Assembly: GCA_910577495.1 (NCBI GenBank)
Contig: CAJTML010000028.1
Coordinates: forward strand, 1-19,964
DNA length: 19,964 nt
DNA from: an uncultured Eggerthellaceae bacterium
GTDB taxonomy: Bacteria > Actinomycetota > Coriobacteriia > Coriobacteriales > Eggerthellaceae
Direction: 5' to 3'
Of the stretch, positions 7,751 to 14,682 are shown piece after piece. The notes under the pieces were generated by a model. It saw nothing but the letters and a program-made list of their open reading frames with translations. It was not told the DNA's origin and did no database searches. The position numbers and the translations under genes are program-made. The first letter of the stretch is position 1. Each line of letters begins with the position of its first letter.

Positions 7751-8179
7751 ATGAATTCAGAAAAACCGGCGGATACCTTCGCCGACGTATTACATATTGA
7801 GTTTACTCACGAAGACCCCACGCGCGTGGAAGCCATCATGCCGATCTTGCCGCAGTTCCACCAGCCATTTGGCTATGTGCACGGCGGCGTGACGCTGGCG
7901 CTCTTGGAGACGGTGGCTTCGCGCGGCGCGCATTTGCATTGCGACATGACCAAGGAGCGCCCGTTTGGTGTGGAGATCGATGTGCGCCATCGCAAGAGTG
8001 CGCAATCGGGGCACATCCGCGGCGTGGCTGAGCTGGATCGCGAGGAGCCATCCAAGGTCAGCGGCATGAAGCAGTTTTGGAACGCGCGTGCCTATGACGA
8101 TGCGGGTGACGTGATGAGCGAGGGTGTTTTTGTGACGAAGGTGGTCTCGCTGGAGCATTTGGCCTCGCGAAATCGTTAG
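7751..8179 (+). CDS. PaaI/MenI-type hotdog-fold acyl-CoA thioesterase
   Basis: 142 residues, the usual length for the single hotdog thioesterase family (PaaI, MenI, EntH). The signature YVHGGVTLALLETVAS carries the conserved HGG and the acidic Glu in the position of the catalytic Asp/Glu. IDVRHRKSAQSGHIRGVAELDREE and the YDDAGDVMSEGVFVTKV strand complete the fold. It likely hydrolyses an aryl- or acyl-CoA or a carrier-bound thioester in the cytosol; the substrate cannot be read from the sequence. It starts 29 nt after the second flippase gene, with only a weak ribosome binding site (AACGAAAG), so it may be part of that operon or merely adjacent. A 6-bp GC hairpin (8183-8198) without a T run follows the stop. 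Confidence 0.8.
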   Translation: MNSEKPADTFADVLHIEFTHEDPTRVEAIMPILPQFHQPFGYVHGGVTLALLETVASRGAHLHCDMTKERPFGVEIDVRHRKSAQSGHIRGVAELDREEPSKVSGMKQFWNARAYDDAGDVMSEGVFVTKVVSLEHLASRNR

Positions 8180-8486
8180 GGGAGCGGCGGGCGCCGCTGC
8201 GCCCAGCGACGCGGTGCACCCCCCCGACGCGCCCGCCGCCGCGGTGCACGCGCTGGCGCGGTGCACCTGGTGCGCCCTTTGCGGCCAATTAGACCCCGCT
8301 TTGTGCAGCCGAGCCTCCGTTGGAGGTGGTGACTTCCGTAAAACACCAGGTCAGTTTATTTTAGCAAGCGCTTCTGAGACCCGAAATTGCACAAAACGCA
8401 TGCTGAGCGTCCACAACGTGGCCGCTGGCCGACAGAAGCTGTCCGAAATATTCGCAAAAAGTACTTTTCAGACGCGCGGCTTGTGT
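8180..8486 (+). other. Gene-free stretch between thioesterase and tRNA-Pro
   Basis: I see no credible gene here on either strand; open frames in the GC-rich part lack start signals and recognisable protein. The first ~110 bases are very GC-rich with three copies of GCGGTGCAC (8211, 8241, 8258) and a short hairpin AGCGGC/GCCGCT (8183-8198). The rest is closer to average composition, with a small CCTCC-GTT-GGAGG hairpin near 8311. No riboswitch or ncRNA family was recognised. Confidence 0.5.
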
Positions 8487-8492
8487 TAGAAT
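8465..8492 (+). promoter_or_regulatory. Probable promoter of tRNA-Pro
   Basis: An extended -10, TGT-TAGAAT (8484-8492), lies 24 nt before the mature tRNA start. A weak -35 candidate, TTTTCA (8465-8470), sits 16 nt upstream of the -10. Confidence 0.55.
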
Positions 8493-8516
8493 AACCTTCG
8501 CTGTTTAACAGCACAT

Positions 8517-8593
8517 CGGGTTGTGGCTCAGCTTGGTAGAGCGCTGCGTTCGGGACGCAGAGGCCGCAGGTTCAAATCCTGTCAACCCGACCA
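8517..8593 (+). tRNA. tRNA-Pro (anticodon CGG)
   Basis: 77 nt with encoded CCA. Acceptor CGGGTTG (8517-8523) pairs with CAACCCG (8583-8589), followed by discriminator A and CCA. The D-arm is GCTC/GAGC. The anticodon arm CTGCG-TTCGGGA-CGCAG gives anticodon CGG, which reads CCG proline codons. The T-arm is GCAGG-TTCAAAT-CCTGT. The C1-G72 pair is typical of bacterial tRNA-Pro. Confidence 0.96.
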
Positions 8594-8598
8594 TGAAT

Positions 8599-8721
8599 TC
8601 AGAGGCCAGCTTCTAAGCTGGCCTTTTTGCGTTCTGCGGCCTTCGCAGCGTACTTTTTGGATCGTCCTCGGGCTTCAAAGAGTATCTGCTTAAGCGCTGC
8701 TAGTTCGCGCGCACGCTGCAA
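8599..8721 (-). other. Possible short coding relic or micro-ORF
   Basis: On the minus strand a frame is open from 8811 down to a TGA at 8599-8601 (70 codons). The only plausible start is TTG at 8719-8721, giving 40 residues (LQRARELAALKQILFEARG..., ending KKASLEAGL) with a charged, helix-prone composition. No ribosome binding site is seen, and the last codons overlap the tRNA terminator hairpin. It could be the tail of a decayed gene, or chance. Confidence 0.2.
8603..8628 (+). terminator. Rho-independent terminator of tRNA-Pro
   Basis: A perfect 9-bp stem AGGCCAGCT (8603-8611) / AGCTGGCCT (8616-8624) with a 4-nt loop, running into TTTTT (8624-8628), ten bases past the tRNA CCA end. Confidence 0.9.
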
Positions 8722-8794
8722 GTTATGTAGCGCCTGTAATGTTTGAAGAAGATGAGCACAACACGGCCTGATTGTGGTAAAGTTTCGAAGGTCA

Positions 8795-8815
8795 GTGACT
8801 ACATGGTGTAGTTAC
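8795..8815. promoter_or_regulatory. Near-perfect palindrome upstream of tatA
   Basis: GTGACTACA (8795-8803), a 3-nt centre and TGTAGTTAC (8807-8815) form an inverted repeat with one G-T pair, followed by GTTTT. It is 25 nt before the tatA start. It could be an operator or a leader hairpin or attenuator. Confidence 0.4.
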
Positions 8816-8840
8816 GTTTTGAAACATCACGGAGGACGCA

Positions 8841-9152
8841 ATGAAATTTTTCGGAATGGGCGTGCCGGAGCTCCTTATCATCCTTGCGGTGATCCTGCTC
8901 ATTTTTGGCCCGAAGAACCTTCCAAAACTTGGTAGCGCACTGGGCAAGACGGTCAAGAACTTGCGCGACGGTATGGGCGCTGGCAAGAAGGAGATCGAAG
9001 ACGCCGACGACGATGACGACGAAGAAGTCATCGAAGAAGAGGAAGAGGAAGTTGTCGAAGAGCCGGTAAAGAAAGCCGCTCCCAAGAAGACAACTGCTGC
9101 TAAGAAGACCACCACCGCAAAGAAAACCACGGTGAAGAAAAAGTCTGAATAG
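8841..9152 (+). CDS. tatA: Twin-arginine translocase subunit TatA
   Basis: 103 residues. MGVPELLIILAVILLIFGPKNLPKLGSALG (residues 6-35) is the characteristic short membrane span, FGP hinge and start of the amphipathic helix of TatA/TatE. TatA oligomers form the passage for folded proteins delivered by TatC. After residue 50 the tail is unusual: an Asp/Glu run (residues 52-74), then a Lys/Thr/Ala-rich segment (77-103) with KKTT repeats. The ribosome binding site GGAGG (8831-8835) is well placed for ATG 8841. No tatC or tatB lies nearby, so the partner is encoded elsewhere. A terminator at 9176-9211 follows. Confidence 0.92.
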   Translation: MKFFGMGVPELLIILAVILLIFGPKNLPKLGSALGKTVKNLRDGMGAGKKEIEDADDDDDEEVIEEEEEEVVEEPVKKAAPKKTTAAKKTTTAKKTTVKKKSE

Positions 9153-9175
9153 CTTTAGGCGACATCATAAACGTG

Positions 9176-9211
9176 CGACATGCGTCACGATTGGTGCGCA
9201 TGTCGTTTTTT
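9176..9211 (+). terminator. Rho-independent terminator after tatA
   Basis: CGACATGCG (9176-9184) pairs with CGCATGTCG (9197-9205), the stem extends inward as CAC/GTG past a single bulged base, and TTTTTT (9206-9211) follows. It ends just before the greA ribosome binding site. Confidence 0.88.
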
Positions 9212-9230
9212 CTATATGGAGGCAGGACGC

Positions 9231-9701
9231 ATGGCAGATGCAAATTACGTTTTGACGCAAGAAGGCAAGGCAAAGCTTGAAGAAGAGCTTCATTACCTTG
9301 AGACCGAAAAGCGTGCTGAGGTGGGCGAACGTATTAAGGTAGCGCGCGAATTTGGCGATATCTCTGAAAACTCTGAGTACGATGACGCTAAAAACGAGCA
9401 GGGCATGATGGAGGCGCGCATTGCCGAAATCAGCCGCATTCTCTCTGAGGCAACCGTCGTTAACACCCCGAAGCGCTCAAGTCGCGTCAACATTGGCTCA
9501 ACGGTTACGGTGACCATGGGCGGCAAAGAGCGCGTGTTCACCATTGTTGGTGGTGCTGAGAGTGACTCTGCTGCTGGCAAAATTTCTAACGAGTCCCCTG
9601 TTGGCGCAGCACTTTTGGGCGCCAAGAAGGGTGACACGGTGACCACGGTTGGACCGACTGGTCGCGACATTGTTATGACGGTTGAGAAAATCGAGCATTA
9701 A
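9231..9701 (+). CDS. greA: Transcription elongation factor GreA
   Basis: 156 residues, the normal GreA length. It rescues backtracked RNA polymerase by stimulating cleavage of the nascent RNA through the secondary channel. The N-terminal coiled coil carries the tip motif FGDISENSEYDDAKNEQ with the functional acidic pair Asp43 and Glu46. The C-terminal FKBP-like domain includes SNESPVGAALLGAKKGD. ATG 9231 is preceded by GGAGGCAGG (9218-9226); the frame is open further upstream but that stretch contains the tatA terminator. lysS begins 9 nt after its stop, so the two probably form an operon, a pairing seen in other bacteria. Confidence 0.95.
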   Translation: MADANYVLTQEGKAKLEEELHYLETEKRAEVGERIKVAREFGDISENSEYDDAKNEQGMMEARIAEISRILSEATVVNTPKRSSRVNIGSTVTVTMGGKERVFTIVGGAESDSAAGKISNESPVGAALLGAKKGDTVTTVGPTGRDIVMTVEKIEH

Positions 9702-9710
9702 GGCTTACCT

Positions 9711-11720
9711 ATGAGCGATACCAATCAAACCCCAACAACAGACGAAGTAACCCGCGTAAGCGCAATCATTGAGGATGACCCCATTGAGGTTCGCAAAAAC
9801 AAGCGCCAGGCACTCCTGGATGCCGGCCGCGATCCCTATGGTCACGCGTTCAAGTACTCGCATCATGTTGCTGAGCTGGACGAGAAATACGCCGACCTTG
9901 CAGATGGCGAATCTACCACCGATGAGGTGCAGATTGCAGGACGCGTGATGGCGAAGCGCGACCAAGGCAAAATCATGTTCTTGGAGCTGCGCGATGCTAC
10001 CGCTGGTATCCAGCTGTTTTGCCGCGTAAATACGCTGGGCGAAGAGGCTTTCGCCGACCTGAAAGACTTCGTTGACGTGGGAGATTGGTTGGGCGTTGCC
10101 GGTACCATGATGCGTACCAAGCGCGGCCAGCTTTCTGTTGCGGTTGAGCACTTTGAGCTTTTGTCGAAGAGCCTTCGCCCGCTTCCGGAGAAGTTCCATG
10201 GACTGGCTGACAAGGAGACGCGTTATCGCCAGCGCTACGTTGACCTGGTTATGAATCCTGAGGTCAAAGACGTATTCCAAAAGCGCTTCAAGATTGTCTC
10301 TGCTATTCGCCGTTACATGGAAGAGCAGGGCTTTTATGAAGTCGAAACGCCGTTTTTGCATGCCATCATTGGTGGCGCGAACGCGAAGCCGTTCATTACG
10401 CACTTCAACGCGCTGGATCGTGACTACTATCTGCGCATTGCAACGGAGCTGCCGCTGAAGCGCTTGCTGGTGGGCGGGTTTGAGAAGGTCTTTGAGATCG
10501 GCCGCCAGTTCCGCAACGAGGGCATGGATCCGTACCACAACCCTGAGTTCACTACGATGGAGGCCTACCAGGCATTTTCTGACCTGGATGGCATGATGGA
10601 GCTCACGGAGGGCTACATCAAAGCTGCTGCCATGGCGGCATGTGGCACTCTGGAGATCACCTATCAGGGTACGCCGGTTGACCTGTCGGGCACGTGGCGT
10701 CGCGCTTCCATGATTGAGCTTGCAAGCGAAGGCGCAGGTGAGGACGTTTCGTTTGATCGCACGCGTGAAGAGCTGGTTGCCATCCTTGAGCGCAACGGCG
10801 GACATGCTGAGCCTGCGTGGGGCAAGGGCAAGCTGATTGCTGAGATCTTCGAGGCAGTGGCTGAGGAGAAGCTCATCCAGCCGACGTTCGTGATTGATCA
10901 TCCGCTGGAGGTCTCTCCGCTGGCGAAGAAGCATCCGGATAACCCAGAGCTTACCCAGCGCTTTGAGCTGTTCATTTTGGGTCACGAATACGCGAACGCC
11001 TTTACCGAGCTGAATGACCCGGTTGACCAGGCAGAACGCTTCCGCGCACAGGTGGAAGCCAAGGATATGGGCGACGACGAGGCCATGGGCTACGACGCAG
11101 ACTATATTCGCGCGCTGGAATATGGCATGCCGCCGGCTGGTGGCGTTGGCGTGGGCATTGACCGCTTGGTCATGCTGCTGGCGGACGCGCCGTCCATTCG
11201 CGACGTGTTGCTGTTCCCGCACATGCGCGACGAGGCGCCGGCTGATGGCGCGCGTTCGGCTGAGGGGACTGCTGCTCCCACTGCCGCTGCGACCGCCGAA
11301 GAAGCCGTGGCACCCGCTGAGCTGGACTTTTCCAACGTTATCATTGAGCCGCTCTTTGAGGACTTCGTTGATTTCGACACCTTTAGCAAGTCGGACTTCC
11401 GTGCGGTGAAGGTGAAATCTTGCGAGGCTGTTCCGAAGTCGAAGAAGCTGCTCAAGTTTGTGTTGGATGACGGCTCGGGCGAAGATCGCGTGATTTTGTC
11501 GGGTATCCATGCGTATTATGAGCCCGAAGAGCTGGTGGGTAAGACCTGCATTGCCATCACCAACCTGCCGCCGCGCAAGATGATGGGCATTGATTCGTGC
11601 GGCATGCTGATCTCGGCTGTGCACGAAGTGCCTGGTGAGGGCGAAGACGCTGAGCCGCAAGAGGCGCTCAACCTGCTTATGGTTGACGGCCGCATCCCGG
11701 CGGGCGCGAAGCTCTACTAA
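9711..11720 (+). CDS. lysS: Class II lysyl-tRNA synthetase fused to a C-terminal tRNA-binding domain
   Basis: 669 residues against about 490-510 for ordinary LysRS. The N-terminal anticodon-binding OB domain spans about residues 70-155. The catalytic domain includes motif 2 (FEIGRQFRNEGMDPYHNPEFTTMEAY, about 261-286) and motif 3 (GVGVGIDRLVMLL, then LFPHMRDE ending near 508). An Ala/Glu-rich linker follows (508-541), then from about 553 a second OB fold of the Trbp111/MetRS C-terminal type: DFDTFSKSDFRAVKVKSCE, SKKLLKFVLDDGSG, VILSGIHAYYEPEELVGK and LPPRKMMGIDSCGMLIS. The appended domain should add general tRNA affinity. It starts 9 nt after greA and ends at a strong terminator (11801-11831). 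A long open frame antisense to it (9705-11795) is a codon-bias shadow. Confidence 0.95.
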   Translation: MSDTNQTPTTDEVTRVSAIIEDDPIEVRKNKRQALLDAGRDPYGHAFKYSHHVAELDEKYADLADGESTTDEVQIAGRVMAKRDQGKIMFLELRDATAGIQLFCRVNTLGEEAFADLKDFVDVGDWLGVAGTMMRTKRGQLSVAVEHFELLSKSLRPLPEKFHGLADKETRYRQRYVDLVMNPEVKDVFQKRFKIVSAIRRYMEEQGFYEVETPFLHAIIGGANAKPFITHFNALDRDYYLRIATELPLKRLLVGGFEKVFEIGRQFRNEGMDPYHNPEFTTMEAYQAFSDLDGMMELTEGYIKAAAMAACGTLEITYQGTPVDLSGTWRRASMIELASEGAGEDVSFDRTREELVAILERNGGHAEPAWGKGKLIAEIFEAVAEEKLIQPTFVIDHPLEVSPLAKKHPDNPELTQRFELFILGHEYANAFTELNDPVDQAERFRAQVEAKDMGDDEAMGYDADYIRALEYGMPPAGGVGVGIDRLVMLLADAPSIRDVLLFPHMRDEAPADGARSAEGTAAPTAAATAEEAVAPAELDFSNVIIEPLFEDFVDFDTFSKSDFRAVKVKSCEAVPKSKKLLKFVLDDGSGEDRVILSGIHAYYEPEELVGKTCIAITNLPPRKMMGIDSCGMLISAVHEVPGEGEDAEPQEALNLLMVDGRIPAGAKLY

Positions 11721-11800
11721 GCAGCGCTTCGCAACGCGACGGGGTAGGGCGCACCGCCGCGTGCGTACGCGAGCCCGCACAAACTGTATGCGCAACTGCT

Positions 11801-11831
11801 AGACCCGTACCACTTCGGTGCGGGTCTTTTT
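11801..11831 (+). terminator. Rho-independent terminator after lysS
   Basis: AGACCCGTACC (11801-11811) pairs with GGTGCGGGTCT (11817-11827) with one G-U pair and a 5-nt loop, running into a T5 tract (11827-11831). Confidence 0.92.
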
Positions 11832-11971
11832 GCGTTCGGAGGTCGAAGAACCGCGCCAGTCAATTGATAGGTTTTCGATGAAGCGGTGACGCACTGTTCT
11901 ACATAAGCTACACTAAGCCCCGATAAAAATTGATTCTGGCGAATAGTTAGCGAAAAGTTGCAGTGGATCTT

Positions 11972-13345
11972 ATGAGCGAAATTCAAAGCGTATCTTGTGG
12001 CGAAAAAATCAACATGGAGCTCTTGGCTCCAGCTGGCGGTATGGAGCAGTTGCGCGCGGCGTTGGCGTTCGGCGCGGACGCGGTCTATTTGGCGGCAGAC
12101 AAGTTCGGCATGCGTGCACGCGCTACTAACTTCGCCATGGAAGATATTCCCGAGGCGGTGGCTTTGGCGCACGATGCCGGCGCGAAAGTGCACGTGACCT
12201 GCAACGTTTTGATGCATCCCGATGACATGGACGAGCTGCCTGCATACTTTCGCGCGCTTGACGAGGCGGGCGTTGACGCGTTTATCATCGGCGATATGGG
12301 TGCGTTCGCGCTTGCGGGCGAGGTTGCTCCGCGTGTTGAGCGCCACGTGAGCACGCAGGCGTCGGTGGCAAATGCGCAGGCAGCACGCGTGTGGCACGCG
12401 CTCGGTGCCAAGCGTGTGGTGTGCGCGCGGGAGATGTCGCTTGCTGATATTGCGCGCATGCGCCAAGAGATACCCGATGATTTGGAGCTTGAGGCGTTTG
12501 TACACGGCGCCATGTGCATGGCGGTCTCGGGCAGGTGTCTGATCAGCTCATACCTGACGGGGCGTTCGGGCAACAAGGGTAATTGCACGCAGCCTTGTCG
12601 TTGGAGCTATCAGATTGAAGAGGAGAAGCGCCCCGGGCAGTTTTTCCCGGTGGAAGAGACCGAGCGCGGCTCGTTTATTATGAACGCGAAAGACCTCAAC
12701 ATGCTCTCTCACGTGCGCGAACTTGCCGACGCGGGCGTGAATTCCATAAAGATTGAAGGCCGCAACAAGAAGGCGTTTTACGTGGCCACCGTGGTGGGCG
12801 CGTATCGCCGCGTGCTGGATGGGCAGGATCCTGCCGAGGTGCAAGAGGAGCTCTTCGCCATCTCACATCGCCCCTATGACACGGGCTTTTACTTCCATGA
12901 AGGCGTGCAGGCGCCCGAGTATGACGGCTACGAGCAGGAAACGATCCACGTGGCTGACGTGGTGGATGTTGCGCCAGGTGATACAGATGGCGAATATTTC
13001 GCGTATGTGGTGTGTCGAAATCGCTTCTCGGAGGGGGAGCGGCTGGAGGTGCTGAGCCCGGCAACCGACCCGTTTGAGCTGGTGGTTACCGATGCGCGCT
13101 GGTATCCGTATTTCGGGCCGGATATGCATGATGTCGACGCACCCAAAACGGTGCAAGAGGCGCTGGCGCGTGCGCAGGCGGATGATTGGATGTGCGTTGC
13201 GGATGCGAATCGCTCAAAGAATGTGTATCGAATCACGACGACAACGCCGCTGGTGGCAGGGTCATTTTTGCGTGTGCGGACGCCGCGTCGCTCGGCGCGC
13301 CATGGGGTAGATGTGCCCGGCGGGGCTGCAGGAGCCGACGCATGA
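11972..13345 (+). CDS. U32-family protein, probable tRNA 5-hydroxyuridine (TrhP-type) synthase
   Basis: 457 residues of the collagenase-like U32 family. MELLAPAGGMEQLRAALAFGADAVYL near the start and EAFVHGAMCMAVSGRCLISS in the middle are the family signatures. Four cysteines (Cys182, Cys189, Cys205, Cys209) match the iron-sulfur ligand set of characterised U32 enzymes. The closest functional group is TrhP (YegQ/YrrO), which makes 5-hydroxyuridine at position 34 of tRNAs. A peptidase role is the older annotation and is less likely. The start could be GTG 11963, ATG 11972 or ATG 12014; I chose 11972, with GTGGA upstream, without strong evidence. Its stop overlaps the next ATG (ATGA at 13342), so it is coupled to a PucR-type regulator. 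Confidence 0.87.
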   Translation: MSEIQSVSCGEKINMELLAPAGGMEQLRAALAFGADAVYLAADKFGMRARATNFAMEDIPEAVALAHDAGAKVHVTCNVLMHPDDMDELPAYFRALDEAGVDAFIIGDMGAFALAGEVAPRVERHVSTQASVANAQAARVWHALGAKRVVCAREMSLADIARMRQEIPDDLELEAFVHGAMCMAVSGRCLISSYLTGRSGNKGNCTQPCRWSYQIEEEKRPGQFFPVEETERGSFIMNAKDLNMLSHVRELADAGVNSIKIEGRNKKAFYVATVVGAYRRVLDGQDPAEVQEELFAISHRPYDTGFYFHEGVQAPEYDGYEQETIHVADVVDVAPGDTDGEYFAYVVCRNRFSEGERLEVLSPATDPFELVVTDARWYPYFGPDMHDVDAPKTVQEALARAQADDWMCVADANRSKNVYRITTTTPLVAGSFLRVRTPRRSARHGVDVPGGAAGADA

Positions 13346-14490
13346 TTACCGTTGCCGACATCTGTGAGCTGCCCGTCTTCGACAGCATTCGCCTAGCGTG
13401 TCCGTGCCCGGGCGCCTATGATCGGGCGGTCGTTGGTGTAGGCACGCTGGACCATGAGCCGTTTACCAAAGACTATGACTTGTTTTCGCCGGGTGAATTC
13501 ATCTTCACGACACTTGGGTTTGCGGAGCAGTACCCTGAACTGGCCGAAGAGGCGCTGATCGCACTGATTGAGCGCAACGTCACCGCCATTGCCATCAAGC
13601 ACATCGTGGTGAGGGAGGTGAGCGATCGCGTGGCGCGCTTGAGCCAGGAGCGCGGGGTGCCGGTGTTTTTCTATGACGGGCGCTACATGGAGCGCATTAT
13701 TGCGGGCGCCATCAACCTGATTGACGCAGACGCATTTGACTCAGAGCGCATTCATTTGCTTGACGAGATCCTGGCTCCTTCTGATGAGCAGGCCATTCGC
13801 GCGCATTTTTACGAGATTGCGGGGGTTACGGGTGCAACGATTCAGTGCATGGCACTCACGCCAGTAACCGACGACGAGGTTTCACTGCGGGCGCTACAGC
13901 GCAACATCGAAGACGTGCTGGACAACTATGGTAGGCGCTGGGGAGATGTTGAGCGCACGTTTGTCTGCCAGTATCGAGGCGTGGTGTTGGGCTTTGTTTC
14001 ATTTAAGCGCCCGCCGCTTAAAGCTGTTGCGGTATCAGATGCTGACCTGGAGAAATGCGTTGCTATCGCAGGACAGTTTTGGTGTGGCATCAGTCAAGAA
14101 GTAACCCTTGGCGAAGGCGACATTGCGCTTCGTCAGGCCATGGCGGCACTGAAAACCGCGCGCAAGGAGCAGGTGCAAACGGTACGCTGGACCACCCTTC
14201 GCCTGGATGCATTTCGGGCGGCTGCCAGTAGTGACCGCATGTATATGCGTGCGTCTCATCTGGTGAAATCGCTACTTGCAGACTATGACGAAGATCACGA
14301 AAGTGAGCTTGGCCTGACCGCGGAAGCCTTCGCCCGATCACTTGGCGAAGTAAAGTTTACTGCTGAGGCGCTGTTCCAGCATCCTAATACGGTTCGCTAT
14401 CGACTCAAGAAGATCAAAGAAGTGCTGGGAGTTACGCAGTTTTCTGATCGGGAACTGGCGATGCTTTTGGTGCTTGCCTATCTGGCGTAG
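13342..14490 (+). CDS. PucR-family transcriptional regulator
   Basis: 382 residues. The N-terminal ~125 residues (MITVADICELPVFDSIRLA... SPGEFIFTTLGF) match the PucR-like purine catabolism regulator domain. The C-terminal ~45 residues (FTAEALFQHPNTVRYRLKKIKEVLG) are the PucR helix-turn-helix, with its typical NTxRYRLxKI recognition helix. The middle resembles the GGDEF-like linker of the family. The frame is open upstream to 13186, but ATG 13342 fits the family start, has GGAG (13331-13334) and sits in a 4-nt overlap with the U32 gene. No purine-degradation genes are close, so the regulon is unknown. A 7-bp hairpin (14507-14534) without a T run follows. Confidence 0.88.
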   Translation: MITVADICELPVFDSIRLACPCPGAYDRAVVGVGTLDHEPFTKDYDLFSPGEFIFTTLGFAEQYPELAEEALIALIERNVTAIAIKHIVVREVSDRVARLSQERGVPVFFYDGRYMERIIAGAINLIDADAFDSERIHLLDEILAPSDEQAIRAHFYEIAGVTGATIQCMALTPVTDDEVSLRALQRNIEDVLDNYGRRWGDVERTFVCQYRGVVLGFVSFKRPPLKAVAVSDADLEKCVAIAGQFWCGISQEVTLGEGDIALRQAMAALKTARKEQVQTVRWTTLRLDAFRAAASSDRMYMRASHLVKSLLADYDEDHESELGLTAEAFARSLGEVKFTAEALFQHPNTVRYRLKKIKEVLGVTQFSDRELAMLLVLAYLA

Positions 14491-14579
14491 TTGCTTGGCA
14501 TGCGCCTGTCACGGCGTGGCATTGAGGCGTGACATCGGTCTCTTGCGCGCGTTTGTCGCGACGCCACAGTTCGCCTGAG

Positions 14580-14599
14580 TTTTGTGCAATCGTACAAAA
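14580..14599. promoter_or_regulatory. Palindrome TTTTGTGC-N4-GTACAAAA, candidate operator
   Basis: An 8-bp inverted repeat with one G-T position lies 84 nt before the start of the small orphan gene and 90 nt past the PucR-type gene. The symmetrical TTTTGT/ACAAAA arms look like a dimeric regulator site. A second perfect palindrome, TTGATCAA, lies at 14633-14640, followed by a -10-like TATACT at 14652-14657. Confidence 0.4.
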
Positions 14600-14682
14600 G
14601 GTGGTGTTCTGATTCGTTCTATCGACCAAATGTTGATCAATTTCGGCAGCATATACTGAGTGCAGTCGAAAGGAGAACGAAC

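Noticed and set aside
8180..8516. Riboswitch or structured leader before tRNA-Pro
   Set aside because: Only short hairpins are visible; I could not match any riboswitch, T-box or SRP RNA pattern.
9180..9230. Upstream extension of greA
   Set aside because: It would translate the tatA terminator; ATG 9231 has GGAGG and gives the normal 156-residue GreA.
9705..11795. 696-codon open frame antisense to lysS
   Set aside because: It mirrors the lysS codon pattern, is full of Arg/His/Leu, matches no family I know and lacks a ribosome binding site; the sense protein is certain.
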